Both the position numbers and the translations under genes were made by a program. 64,000 nt of DNA, taken from positions 62,001 through 126,000 of the forward strand of contig URCF01000004.1 in the NCBI GenBank assembly GCA_900546365.1, given 5' to 3'. Below, one piece after another: positions 52,966 to 62,758 of the stretch (positions within the stretch are counted from its first letter, which is position 1; every line of letters begins with the position of its first letter). Origin of the DNA: an uncultured Porphyromonadaceae bacterium (lineage in GTDB: Bacteria > Bacteroidota > Bacteroidia > Bacteroidales > Muribaculaceae). The notes under the pieces were generated by a model that made no database searches, was not told the DNA's origin, and saw only the letters and a program-made list of their open reading frames with translations.

Positions 52966-54177
52966 ATGATTAAAGGCAAACATATTATCCTTGGCATCAC
53001 CGGCGGAATAGCCGCCTATAAAAGCGCCATGCTGGCCCGGCTTCTAATCAGGCAGGGTGCCGAAGTGCAGGTGGTGATGACCCCCTCGGCACGCGAGTTC
53101 ATCACTCCCGTCACCCTATCGGCATTGACAGGCAAGCCGGTGATAAGCGAATTTTTCACCGCCAACACCGGCGAATGGCACAGCCATGTGGATCTCGGAC
53201 TGTGGGCCGATGCCATGGTGATAGCTCCAGCCACAGCCTGCACCATCGGCAAGATGGCCAACGGCGTGGCCGACAATATGCTTGTCACCACCTATCTTTC
53301 GGCCAAAGCTCCGGTATTTGTGGCTCCGGCCATGGACCTCGACATGATGACCCACCCGAGCACCATACGCAACATTGCCATGCTCAAGCAGTATGGCAAT
53401 CATATCATCGAGTCTGAAGTCGGTGAGCTTGCAAGCCATCTCACAGGCAAAGGTCGCATGGCCGAGCCTGAGCATATCGTCGAGGCCCTCGACACCTTTT
53501 TCACCCAAAAGCAGCTGCTGGCAGGGAAAAAACTGCTCATAACTGCAGGTCCCACATACGAAAAGATTGATCCGGTACGTTTTATTGGCAATTACTCATC
53601 AGGCAAAATGGGGTTCGCACTTGCAGATGCTGCGGCCGACATGGGCGCGGAAGTCACCGTGGTCAGCGGTCCGGTCAGTATCGCGCCATCATCGCCGAAT
53701 GTGAAGGTGGTGAAGGTGGAATCGGCCAAGGAGATGCTCGCCGCATGCAAGGAGATATGGCCTGGCAGCGACATAGGTATCATGTGTGCCGCTGTCGCTG
53801 ACTACGCTCCCGCTGTTGAAGCCAACCACAAAATCAAGCGCGAGGATATGGACACCATGACTGTCGCACTTGTGAAAAATCCCGACATCGCTGCATCATT
53901 GGGCAGTGTGAAAACAGATGGACAATTCCTCATAGGGTTCGCGCTTGAAACCGAAAATGGCGAATTCAACGCCACACGGAAACTCGCAAGCAAGCATCTC
54001 GATATGATCTGCCTCAACTCCCTCGCCGACAAAGGTGCAGGGTTTGGCACCGACACCAACAAGGTGACTGTGATCACACCCTCCAATCCTCCGGTTGAAT
54101 TGCCGCTGATGAGCAAGCAGGAAACAGCCCGAAAGATTTTGGAGCAAATAGTCAGCAAAAACAACTTGAATGATTAA
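52966..54177 (+). CDS. coaBC: Bifunctional phosphopantothenoylcysteine decarboxylase/synthase CoaBC
   Basis: The 403-residue enzyme does two steps in coenzyme A synthesis. The CoaC half shows GITGGIAAYKSAML (FMN binding), the active-site His in HSHVDLGLWAD, and PAMDLDMMTHPS. The CoaB half has TAGPTYEKIDPVRFIGN and SSGKMG (nucleotide binding), and the ADYAPAV and KIKR lysine region for catalysis. The ATG at 52966 (MIKGKHI) is eight bases after the exonuclease stop. Its end overlaps the DUF4835 gene by eight bases. Confidence 0.95.
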   Translation: MIKGKHIILGITGGIAAYKSAMLARLLIRQGAEVQVVMTPSAREFITPVTLSALTGKPVISEFFTANTGEWHSHVDLGLWADAMVIAPATACTIGKMANGVADNMLVTTYLSAKAPVFVAPAMDLDMMTHPSTIRNIAMLKQYGNHIIESEVGELASHLTGKGRMAEPEHIVEALDTFFTQKQLLAGKKLLITAGPTYEKIDPVRFIGNYSSGKMGFALADAAADMGAEVTVVSGPVSIAPSSPNVKVVKVESAKEMLAACKEIWPGSDIGIMCAAVADYAPAVEANHKIKREDMDTMTVALVKNPDIAASLGSVKTDGQFLIGFALETENGEFNATRKLASKHLDMICLNSLADKGAGFGTDTNKVTVITPSNPPVELPLMSKQETARKILEQIVSKNNLND

Positions 54178-55084
54178 ACTGTACAGAATATTACTGATGA
54201 TGATTGTGGGTGTATCCTGTGTCAACGGATATTCCCAGGAGTTGAACTGCACTGTGGAGATCAACTCCGACCAGGTGGAAGGCACCAATACCGAGATATT
54301 CAGCACTCTTCAGGAGGCTGTCAACGAGTATATGAACTCCACCAAGTTCTCCAATGCACAGATAGCAGCCAATGAGAAGATTGAATGTAAACTTTTCTTC
54401 ACCATCGGTGAATACACCGATGATGTGATGAAAGGCAACCTTCAGATTCAATCAACCCGTCCGGTGTATAACACCAATTACACCACCACCCTGCTCAATT
54501 TCAAGGACGACAATATTGAATTTACATATCGCCAAGGCGACCCGCTGATTTTCTCCGAAAATTCTGTGGACAACAACCTCACCGCCATCCTCGACTATTA
54601 CGCCTACCTGATTCTCGCCATCGATTTCGACTCCTTCTCACTCAACGGCGGTCAGACTTTTTATGACAAAATACAGTCCATTGTACAGATGTCGCAGACA
54701 GCCGGCGAAATCGGCTGGAAATCTTTTGACGACCGACGCAATAGAGCCGCCGTGCTCAATGCGTTCACCGATCCGGGCACATCCGTAATCAGGACCTTGA
54801 TATATGAATACCACCGCCGCGGTCTTGACGAAATGTCCATGAGCCCGGCAAAAGGTCGTGCGGTGATAACACGCTCGCTCGACAATCTTCAGAAAATATA
54901 TCAGAGCCAGCCGATGAGTGTGGCATTGAATATATGGCACGATGCTAAGCTTGATGAGCTGATCAACATCTACAGCCAGGGCTCGCAGGATGAGCGCGAC
55001 GGAGTGTATGAACTGCTCTACTCTCTCTACCCCACCGACCAGCGGAGGCTCAAGGATATCAAGGAGCCGCCGAAGCGTAACTAA
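54170..55084 (+). CDS. Exported DUF4835 family protein (PorD-like)
   Basis: The 304-residue protein has a signal peptide ending at NGYSQELN. Conserved blocks visible are LNCTVEINSDQVEGTN at the mature start, STLQEAVNEYMNSTKF, and the central FTYRQGDPLIFSENSVDNN with YYAYLILAIDFDSF. The closing segment is SLYPTDQRRLKDIKEPP. It is in the Bacteroidetes family DUF4835, which some databases label PorD and link to type IX secretion. The location in the coaBC-recN cluster is a conserved neighbourhood in many Bacteroidetes, which I state from memory. No catalytic residues are apparent. Confidence 0.82.
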   Translation: MIKLYRILLMMIVGVSCVNGYSQELNCTVEINSDQVEGTNTEIFSTLQEAVNEYMNSTKFSNAQIAANEKIECKLFFTIGEYTDDVMKGNLQIQSTRPVYNTNYTTTLLNFKDDNIEFTYRQGDPLIFSENSVDNNLTAILDYYAYLILAIDFDSFSLNGGQTFYDKIQSIVQMSQTAGEIGWKSFDDRRNRAAVLNAFTDPGTSVIRTLIYEYHRRGLDEMSMSPAKGRAVITRSLDNLQKIYQSQPMSVALNIWHDAKLDELINIYSQGSQDERDGVYELLYSLYPTDQRRLKDIKEPPKRN

Positions 55085-55097
55085 CAGAACATCCCAA

Positions 55098-56762
55098 ATG
55101 CTTGAATCTCTAAATATTACCAACTATGCCCTGATTGACCGGATGGAAATCAATTTCCATGACGGGTTCAATATTATCACCGGCGAAACAGGTGCGGGAA
55201 AATCAATCATGCTCGGTGCTCTGTCGCTGATCATGGGAGAGAGAGCCGACACCCGCGCCATAAAGATGTCCTCTCAAAAAAGCATCATCGAAGCGGTGTT
55301 TGCTGTCAACGGCCACGATGCCTTGAAGGATTATTGCCTCACGAACGATATAGATTGGGATGACAGCAAATGTATTCTCCGCCGCGAGCTTCTGCCAAGC
55401 GGACGCTCGAGGGCTTTCATCAACGACTCTCCGGTGTCGCTCGCGCTTCTCAGCGGCGTGGCGCTGCAGCTTATCGACATACATTCCCAGCACCAGAACC
55501 AGCTTCTTGCAAAGCCCGATTTCCAGCGTCATATAATCGACACTTTGGCCAACAACGAGGGGCTTAGAACTGTGTTTGCCCAGCGCTACAATGCTCTCCG
55601 CGAAGCTGTGAAAACATTGAAGCAGGCAAAAGTGCGCATTGCCAAGAGTCGCGAAAATGAGGAGTTCATCCGATTTCAGATTCAAAAGCTTGACGAGCTA
55701 TCGCCTGTGGAAGGCGAGCAGGAAGAGCTGGAGCGCACACGCGACAAAATGGCCAATATCACCGAGATAAAGTCAAATATCGACCTTGCACTCAATGCGC
55801 TCGGCAACGATGAATTTGGCATACTGCACCAGATTGACAAATTGCAGGGTGCTGTTTCGGAGCTTGCTCCGGTGATTGACGAAGAATCGAAACTCAACGA
55901 CCGCCTTGATATGGTGCGGGTGGAACTTGCCGATATTTTCAGCGAACTCCAGACCGTGGACGAGAACCTCGGTGCCGACCCTCGGGAACTTGAATATGTG
56001 GAATCGCGACTGGAAAGGATCTACGATCTCGAACACAAGCACGATGTGGAGACTGTGGAGGAGTTGATTGCCATACAGCGGTCGCTGCAGCAGCAGATTG
56101 ACGAGCTCGGCGACAGCGACGACACCATCCAGGAACTGGAGCGGAACGCCCGAAGAGCCATGTCGCTTGCCAAGCAGACTGCGGCCGAACTCACCAAAAC
56201 CCGACAAATAGCTGCAAAACAGTTTGGCGAGGAGCTATTGGCAAAGGCCATGCCTTTGGGTATGAAAAATCTGCGGGTAGATATCAACGTGTCCCCGGCC
56301 GACATGACCGTCAACGGAATGGACAATGTTGAATTTCTGTTTGCATTCAACAAAAACCAGAAACCGACCGGTGTGGCAGGAGCAGCGTCCGGCGGTGAAA
56401 TATCAAGGCTGATGCTGACCATAAAGTCAATCATAGCATCACGCATGCAGCTGCCGTCAATCATCTTCGACGAGATTGACACCGGTGTCAGCGGCGATGT
56501 AGCCAACCGTATGGGCGACATGATGAGCCGCACTGCTAACAATATTCAAGTGATTGCCATAACCCATCTTCCGCAGGTGGCCGCAAAAGGCTCAGTACAC
56601 TTCAAGGTGTACAAGGAAGATGACGAGGAATCCACTCACACACGTATTTTCCAACTCAGCGAGGATGAGCGCGTGGGTGAACTGGCTCTGATGCTCAGCG
56701 GCGACAGTAACAACGCCACCGCAAGAGCCACTGCCCTGCACCTGCTCTCCTCCAATCATTAA
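55098..56762 (+). CDS. recN: DNA repair protein RecN
   Basis: The 554-residue SMC-like ATPase acts at double-strand breaks. Walker A is GETGAGKS (residues about 30-37) after SLNITNYALIDRMEINF, a coiled coil covers about 160-380 with the heptads rich in Glu and Leu, and the C-terminal ABC signature is ASGGEISRLML with Walker B IIFDEIDTGVSG. The ATG at 55098 is the natural start because a longer frame lies in the DUF4835 gene. rlmB begins 16 bases after it. Confidence 0.95.
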   Translation: MLESLNITNYALIDRMEINFHDGFNIITGETGAGKSIMLGALSLIMGERADTRAIKMSSQKSIIEAVFAVNGHDALKDYCLTNDIDWDDSKCILRRELLPSGRSRAFINDSPVSLALLSGVALQLIDIHSQHQNQLLAKPDFQRHIIDTLANNEGLRTVFAQRYNALREAVKTLKQAKVRIAKSRENEEFIRFQIQKLDELSPVEGEQEELERTRDKMANITEIKSNIDLALNALGNDEFGILHQIDKLQGAVSELAPVIDEESKLNDRLDMVRVELADIFSELQTVDENLGADPRELEYVESRLERIYDLEHKHDVETVEELIAIQRSLQQQIDELGDSDDTIQELERNARRAMSLAKQTAAELTKTRQIAAKQFGEELLAKAMPLGMKNLRVDINVSPADMTVNGMDNVEFLFAFNKNQKPTGVAGAASGGEISRLMLTIKSIIASRMQLPSIIFDEIDTGVSGDVANRMGDMMSRTANNIQVIAITHLPQVAAKGSVHFKVYKEDDEESTHTRIFQLSEDERVGELALMLSGDSNNATARATALHLLSSNH

Positions 56763-56778
56763 CCCACCATCCAAGTAT

Positions 56779-57534
56779 ATGCAACACAACGACATGATAT
56801 TCGGCATCAGATCTGTGATTGAAGCAATCGAAGCCGGGAAAGAGATTGACAAACTTTACATCCGCAAGGACCTTGGCGGCGAACTCGCCCAGGAGCTTTT
56901 CGACCTTGTCCACAAACACCATATAGTTACCCAACGGGTGCCTCAGGAAAGGCTCAACCGGTTCACAAGAAAGAACCATCAAGGAGTGGTGGCAATGATG
57001 AGTGCTGTCACATACTATAAGCTTGACCAGGTTATCCCTCAGCTGTATGAGGCCGGTACGCTTCCGTTTATGGTGGTGCTTGACGGCATCACCGATGTCA
57101 GAAACTTCGGCGCCATAGCGCGTACAAGCGAGTGTGCCGGTGTGGATGCGATTGTCATTCCTGAGCGTGGCAGCGTCACCGTCAACGCCGATGCGGTCAA
57201 AACGTCCGCCGGCGCCCTCCACCATCTGCCCGTATGCAGGGAGCGGAGCACACTCCACGCCGTCAAGGAGCTTAAAGCTAATGGATTCAAGCTGGTAGCT
57301 GTGTCTGAAAAAGCCGACATCAACTACACATTGACCGACTACACCTGTCCCGTCGCACTTGTTCTCGGAGCCGAGGACACAGGTATTTCGGCCGAAGTGC
57401 TCAAAGAGTGCGACACATTCGTGTCCATTCCTATGTTCGGACAGATAGCATCGCTCAACGTATCGGTGGCCGGTGCCATCATGATGTACGAGGTGGTGCG
57501 TCAGCGCCTGGCAAGCAACATGGAGGTGATGTAA
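56779..57534 (+). CDS. rlmB: 23S rRNA (guanosine-2'-O)-methyltransferase RlmB
   Basis: The 251-residue SPOUT enzyme methylates G2251-type positions in the peptidyl-transferase region. It opens with IFGIRSVIEAIEAGKEIDKL and has the substrate-domain VTQRVPQERLNRFT, the knot motifs VVLDGITDVRNFGAIARTSE, LVLGAEDTGIS and IPMFGQIASLNVSVAGAI. All three SpoU motifs are intact. It is the second SpoU-family gene in the window (the other at 31550). Confidence 0.93.
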   Translation: MQHNDMIFGIRSVIEAIEAGKEIDKLYIRKDLGGELAQELFDLVHKHHIVTQRVPQERLNRFTRKNHQGVVAMMSAVTYYKLDQVIPQLYEAGTLPFMVVLDGITDVRNFGAIARTSECAGVDAIVIPERGSVTVNADAVKTSAGALHHLPVCRERSTLHAVKELKANGFKLVAVSEKADINYTLTDYTCPVALVLGAEDTGISAEVLKECDTFVSIPMFGQIASLNVSVAGAIMMYEVVRQRLASNMEVM

Positions 57535-57591
57535 AACCACCGATCAGCTCACCGAAAGCAATATCCACCCGTCGGATTCGTTTAAATAGTA

Positions 57592-58917
57592 ATGAAAACA
57601 TCCATTCTGCATCATACTCTATCTTTCATTGCCATAATAGCAACATCAACATCTGCGATGGGTGCCTCCCTGTCGTTCTCCGGTATTGCTAAGAATGCGC
57701 TTAATGAAACACCAAACGCATCCTCCGGTCTTGATGCCATATATCTGCTTGACAACTGCACCGGTGCCTCCGCCACTTACACCGCCACCTCACAAAGTGT
57801 GAAATGGTACAAGTGGGGCTCGCAAGGCGCGGCTTATGCCACAGAGATTCCTGCTTCAAGCATCTCGAAAACAGGCAAGAAATACACTCTCTCCGGCCTG
57901 CAGGGCGATTGTGGCTACACTATCGAGGACGGCACCGCAATACATTATTTCTGGATTGTGGATTATGCCAACCACCCCTACAGTATCTCCTCGGTTGATG
58001 TCAGCGCCGACAGCGACTGTTCCATGACGGCTCTCGCCGTGCAAGGGTCTGCCGACAGGATTTACTACTACAGCATCAATGCGCGGGCCTATGAGATTGA
58101 TCGCGAAATCCATATCTCCTACTCCACGCTGACTCCCGACAGCGAAAATCTGACTCTAAACTCCACCACCGCCGATGAAACTGTGGCTCATATCTCAGGG
58201 TCTGTGAGAGTAACGGCTCCACTTTGCAACACCTATTTTAAAATATCAGGCGACAAATTCCTAACCCTCTGGGGTGAGACCAAGGAGTGCAGCTCAGGGT
58301 ACTACAACACCACAGCCGTGGAAGGCGTGGTGAGCGTTGAGCAGACCACTCGCGACAACGACAATGAGCAGAAAGCTGAGACACAAGACTCCACCCTCGG
58401 CGGCTCCGCTCCCTGCGAGGTGAAGATGGAAGCCGTGGTGAGCGACGCAGCCATTTTCCGTGAATGGCAAATCACTTCCGACCCCTCGTTCAACGATGTG
58501 ATGCTCAGGGCCAATGAGCTTGAATATACCCACACTTTCAGCGACATGGGCACATTCTACATCCGCTTTGTGTGTGCCGATGCTTCGGGTGCATGCGAAT
58601 GGATAAGCGACACATACACCGTATTTATAGGCGAATCGCGACTCCTCTGTCCAAACGCCTTTTCGCCTAACGCCTCGCCCGGCGTCAACGATGAATGGAA
58701 GGTAAGCTACCGCTCGCTCGTGAGCTTCGAGTGCCATATCTTCAACAAATGGGGTGTGAAAATTGCCGAACTAACCGACCCCTCCCAAGGATGGGACGGC
58801 AAGCATGGCGGCAAATATGTGCCGGCAGGAGTATACTACTATGTAATCAAAGCTGTGGGAGCCGATGGAGTTAAGTACGACCTCAGCGGCGACATCAACA
58901 TTGTAAACTATAAATAA
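57592..58917 (+). CDS. Secreted protein with type B T9SS C-terminal sorting domain
   Basis: The 441-residue protein has a signal peptide (about 1-25, ending ATSTSAMGA). The middle contains several beta-sandwich-like stretches (SVKWYKWGSQGAAYATEIP, VSVEQTTRDNDNEQKAE, and TSDPSFNDVMLRANELEYTH) with many Thr and Ser. The C-terminal 90 residues match the CHU_C/gliding motility-type domain: CPNAFSPNASPGVNDEW, IFNKWGVKIAEL, GWDGKHGGKYVPAGVYYYVI and SGDINIVN. Such domains mark cargo of type IX secretion (type B). The N-terminal function is unknown. The lytic transglycosylase start overlaps its stop. Confidence 0.8.
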   Translation: MKTSILHHTLSFIAIIATSTSAMGASLSFSGIAKNALNETPNASSGLDAIYLLDNCTGASATYTATSQSVKWYKWGSQGAAYATEIPASSISKTGKKYTLSGLQGDCGYTIEDGTAIHYFWIVDYANHPYSISSVDVSADSDCSMTALAVQGSADRIYYYSINARAYEIDREIHISYSTLTPDSENLTLNSTTADETVAHISGSVRVTAPLCNTYFKISGDKFLTLWGETKECSSGYYNTTAVEGVVSVEQTTRDNDNEQKAETQDSTLGGSAPCEVKMEAVVSDAAIFREWQITSDPSFNDVMLRANELEYTHTFSDMGTFYIRFVCADASGACEWISDTYTVFIGESRLLCPNAFSPNASPGVNDEWKVSYRSLVSFECHIFNKWGVKIAELTDPSQGWDGKHGGKYVPAGVYYYVIKAVGADGVKYDLSGDINIVNYK

Positions 58918-59855
58918 TGACAAACAAGAACTCAATCATATCAGCGTCAATATTGGCGCTCGCCTTACTATGCGGCAATGCCCGCGCCGAGCATCCGTCG
59001 ATGACTCATGTGGTTTCACCCCGCATTCCCGGGAATGTGACCTTTGCAGACGACAAAATCAACCTTGACCGATGCGACATGTACGAACGGTTTGACCGCG
59101 AGCTCACCTCCATGGCTTTCACCCACGGCACCACTCTGCTCACTCTCAAGCGGGCCAACCGATATTTCCCCATACTCATACCTATCCTGAAAGCCAACGG
59201 TGTGCCGGAAGACCTGATTTACCTCGCCTGCATCGAGAGCAGTCTCAACACTCGCGCCCTCAGTGGTTCGGGAGCCGCCGGACTGTGGCAGTTCATGCCA
59301 GCCACCGGCAAAGAGTATGGCCTTGAAGTGAACGATTATGTGGATGAACGGTATCACCCCGAAAAATCCACCGAAGCCGCGTGCCGCTACCTTAAAAATG
59401 CCTATCGCAAATATGGCAACTGGGAATCTACCGCAGCATCGTACAACGCCGGCATGGGCAGAATCTCGCGCGAACTTGACTCTCAGGGAGCCGAAAGTGC
59501 CTACGACCTTTTTCTCAACGACCAGACCTCGCGCTATATCTTCCGCCTTCTGGCCATGAAAAGTATCCTTGAGCATCCTAACTATTTCGGCTACACCGTG
59601 GATGCATCGCAATTCTACTACCCTATCGCCACGGTTGACGAGGAGGTGAGCGAGCCTGTGGAAGACTGGCAGACATGGGCCGCCGACCACGGCACCAACT
59701 ATCTCACCCTCCGCGAACTCAACCCTTGGATAAGGGCCAAATCCTTGCCCAACAAATCGGGCAAAACATATATCGTGAAGCTCCCCGCCAAGGATGCCAT
59801 GCTGCGGTCCAAGCAGGATAAAAAGATTTACAATCATAACTGGATTGCGAAATAA
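58917..59855 (+). CDS. Membrane-bound lytic transglycosylase (MltD-like SLT domain)
   Basis: The 312-residue exported enzyme cleaves glycan strands of peptidoglycan. After a signal peptide (1-24), the SLT domain has the catalytic Glu in YLACIESSLNTRALS, the GLWQFMPATGKEYGL motif and AASYNAGMGRI. The C-terminal remainder is helical and ends with a LysM-like or linker segment (TYIVKLPAKDAML). Its ATG overlaps the previous stop by one base, and uvrA overlaps its own stop by one base, so all three are translationally coupled. Confidence 0.92.
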   Translation: MTNKNSIISASILALALLCGNARAEHPSMTHVVSPRIPGNVTFADDKINLDRCDMYERFDRELTSMAFTHGTTLLTLKRANRYFPILIPILKANGVPEDLIYLACIESSLNTRALSGSGAAGLWQFMPATGKEYGLEVNDYVDERYHPEKSTEAACRYLKNAYRKYGNWESTAASYNAGMGRISRELDSQGAESAYDLFLNDQTSRYIFRLLAMKSILEHPNYFGYTVDASQFYYPIATVDEEVSEPVEDWQTWAADHGTNYLTLRELNPWIRAKSLPNKSGKTYIVKLPAKDAMLRSKQDKKIYNHNWIAK

Positions 59856-62719
59856 TGTCCAACCACTCCAATCTCAATAATCCATCCAACGCTGACGCAT
59901 TCGATGCCTCCGACACACTCAATGTGTATGGAGCGCGAGTGCATAATCTTAAAAACATCGATGTCACCATTCCGCGCAATTCGCTCACCGTCATCACCGG
60001 ATTGAGCGGCAGCGGAAAATCCTCGCTCGCATTCGACACTATCTTTGCCGAAGGTCAGCGTAGATATATTGAAACATTCTCCTCCTACGCACGCAATATG
60101 CTCGGCAATCTCGAGAGACCCGATGTGGACAAAATCACCGGCTTGAGTCCCGTGATTGCCATCGAGCAGAAAACTGTCAACCGCAACCCCCGAAGCACCA
60201 TCGGCACCACTACCGAGATTTATGACTTTCTCCGTCTGCTCTACGCACGCATCGGCGAGGCCGTGAGCTATATGTCGGGAGAGCCGATGATCAAATACAC
60301 TGAGGAGCGGATCAACAATCTCATCATCGAGAAATTCAACGGCAAAAAGATCTATGTGCTCGCCCCTGTTGTGAAAAACCGCAAGGGCCACTACAAGGAG
60401 CTGTTTGAAAGCCTGCGTAAAAAAGGATATCTCACCGTGCGTGTGGACGGCGAGCTCAAGGAGATAACCATGGGGATGAAGCTCGACCGCTACAAGAACC
60501 ATTCCGTGGAGCTGGTAGTGGACCGGCTCAAGGTGTCGGAAAAAGATGCCACACGATTGCGCGACACCATCACAGAAGCGCTCCGCCAGGGCGACAAGCA
60601 ATTGATGATCTACGATGTGGACAGCGACGCCGTTTCCCACTACAGCCAGCACCTTATGGACCCGGCCACAGGACTTTCGTATCGCGAACCCGCTCCGCAT
60701 AATTTCTCGTTCAACTCTCCGCAGGGAGCCTGTCCCCACTGCAAAGGATTGGGATATGTCAACATCGTTGACAAGGATAAAATCATGCCCAACCCCATGC
60801 TCTCCATCCATGATGGTGGTATAGTGCCGCTCGGCAAGTATAAGAACAGCATGATATTCTGGCAGATAGAAGCTATCCTTGCCAAATATGGACATACTCT
60901 TTCCACTCCCGTCAAAGATATCTGTGATGAAGCGATGAGCGATATCCTCAACGGCACTCCCGACAGACTCAATATCCAGAACTCCACCATGAGCCTCTCC
61001 AACTATTTCCTGACCTACGAAGGTATTGTGAAATATATAGAGATGCAGCAGAGCGAGGATTCTTCCTCCACTGCGCAGAAATGGAGCGGCAAATTTTTCT
61101 CCAGAGCGGTGTGTCCTGAATGTAACGGAGACAGACTCAACAAGGAGGCCCTTCATTTCTTCATCAATGGCAAGAATATAGCTCAGGTGAGTCGGCTTGA
61201 CCTCACCGAGCTCAAGCTATGGGTTGACTCACTTGAAAAATCGCTTTCACCTACTCATGCCATCGTGGCCCGCGAGATTGTGAAGGAGATAAGCGGACGC
61301 ATCGGATTCCTGATTGATGTGGGTCTGGAATATCTTTCCCTCAACAGAGCCTCTGCCACATTGTCGGGTGGTGAAAGCCAGCGCATAAGGCTCGCCACAC
61401 AGATTGGTTCGGAGTTGGTCAATGTGCTTTATATCCTCGACGAGCCAAGTATCGGTCTTCACCAGCGCGACAATATACGCCTGATCAATTCGCTCAAGAA
61501 ACTCCGCGATGCCGAAAACTCCGTCATTGTGGTGGAACACGACAAGGATATGATGCTTGAAGCCGACTATATTGTTGATATCGGCCCCAAAGCCGGACGC
61601 AAAGGCGGCGAAGTGGTGTTTGAAGGCACACCCGGGCAGATGCTTGCCACCTCCACTCTCACGGCCGACTATCTCAACGGCAACCTGTCCATACCCGTGC
61701 CCGCCCATCGCAGGGAAGGATCCGGGAAACACCTTGTGCTCAAAGGTGCTACCGGTCACAATCTACGCGATGTGGACCTTGATCTGCCACTGGGCACATT
61801 CACTGTGGTGGCCGGAGTGTCAGGCAGCGGCAAATCGTCGCTTGTCAACGGTACCCTCCAGCCTATTCTCTCGCAGCACTTCTTCCGCTCGCTCCAAGCA
61901 CCACTGCCCTACAAATCCATTGATGGTATAGAGCATATCGACAAGGTGGTGACGGTGGATCAATCACCGCTCGGCAAATCGCCGCGTTCCAACCCCGCCA
62001 CCTACACCGGAGTGTTCACCGACATCCGCAACCTTTTTGTCGGACTCCCCGAAGCCAAGATTCGCGGCTATAAACCCGGCCGATTCTCATTCAACATCTC
62101 CGGCGGCAGATGCGAGGCTTGCTCCGGCAACGGCTACAAGACCATAGAGATGAATTTCCTTCCGGATGTGCTGGTGCCGTGCGAGGTGTGCGGTGGCAAG
62201 CGATATAATAGAGAGACTCTTGAAGTGAGGTTCAAAGGCAAATCCATAGCCGATGTGCTTGACATGACCATCAACCAGGCTGTGGATTTCTTCGCCGGAA
62301 TTCCGTCAATCCTCCGCAAAATCAAGGTGCTTCAGGATATCGGACTCGGATATATTAAACTCGGACAGCCGTCCAGCACACTCTCCGGAGGTGAGAATCA
62401 GCGCGTCAAACTCGCCACCGAACTTGCCAAGAAGGACACTAGCAAAACTCTTTTCATTCTCGATGAGCCAACCACAGGACTTCATTTCGAGGATATCAAA
62501 GTGCTGCTCGGTGTGTTCAACAGGCTTGTGGAGCGCGGCAACACAGTGCTTGTCATTGAGCACAATCTTGATGTGATCAAATGCGCCGACCATATCATCG
62601 ACATGGGCCCCGGCGGCGGAAGCCATGGAGGACAGATTATTGCGCAAGGCACACCCGAACAGATTGCTGCAGGAGAATCGCCCACATCCGAATTTCTCAA
62701 AAAGGAACTAACTTTATAG
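59855..62719 (+). CDS. uvrA: UvrABC excinuclease subunit A
   Basis: The 954-residue ABC-type ATPase recognises bulky DNA damage. There are two ATPase modules: Walker A GLSGSGKSSL (residues about 48-57) and GVSGSGKSSL (about 650), with signatures LSGGESQRIRLATQIG and LSGGENQRVKLATEL. Zinc-binding pairs are CPHCKG, CPECNGD, CEACSGNGY and CEVCGG. Length matches the family. Its ATG overlaps the transglycosylase stop; the next gene, ahpC, is separate. Confidence 0.97.
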   Translation: MSNHSNLNNPSNADAFDASDTLNVYGARVHNLKNIDVTIPRNSLTVITGLSGSGKSSLAFDTIFAEGQRRYIETFSSYARNMLGNLERPDVDKITGLSPVIAIEQKTVNRNPRSTIGTTTEIYDFLRLLYARIGEAVSYMSGEPMIKYTEERINNLIIEKFNGKKIYVLAPVVKNRKGHYKELFESLRKKGYLTVRVDGELKEITMGMKLDRYKNHSVELVVDRLKVSEKDATRLRDTITEALRQGDKQLMIYDVDSDAVSHYSQHLMDPATGLSYREPAPHNFSFNSPQGACPHCKGLGYVNIVDKDKIMPNPMLSIHDGGIVPLGKYKNSMIFWQIEAILAKYGHTLSTPVKDICDEAMSDILNGTPDRLNIQNSTMSLSNYFLTYEGIVKYIEMQQSEDSSSTAQKWSGKFFSRAVCPECNGDRLNKEALHFFINGKNIAQVSRLDLTELKLWVDSLEKSLSPTHAIVAREIVKEISGRIGFLIDVGLEYLSLNRASATLSGGESQRIRLATQIGSELVNVLYILDEPSIGLHQRDNIRLINSLKKLRDAENSVIVVEHDKDMMLEADYIVDIGPKAGRKGGEVVFEGTPGQMLATSTLTADYLNGNLSIPVPAHRREGSGKHLVLKGATGHNLRDVDLDLPLGTFTVVAGVSGSGKSSLVNGTLQPILSQHFFRSLQAPLPYKSIDGIEHIDKVVTVDQSPLGKSPRSNPATYTGVFTDIRNLFVGLPEAKIRGYKPGRFSFNISGGRCEACSGNGYKTIEMNFLPDVLVPCEVCGGKRYNRETLEVRFKGKSIADVLDMTINQAVDFFAGIPSILRKIKVLQDIGLGYIKLGQPSSTLSGGENQRVKLATELAKKDTSKTLFILDEPTTGLHFEDIKVLLGVFNRLVERGNTVLVIEHNLDVIKCADHIIDMGPGGGSHGGQIIAQGTPEQIAAGESPTSEFLKKELTL

Positions 62720-62758
62720 CGCGATAATTGTTATTTATTATTGAATAAATTTACAATT

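Noticed and set aside
59834..61156. A long minus-strand frame (440 codons) opposite uvrA, and similar long frames opposite radA and dnaN
   Set aside because: They are shadows of strongly conserved genes on the other strand and show His/Val/Gly-rich composition typical of antisense frames.
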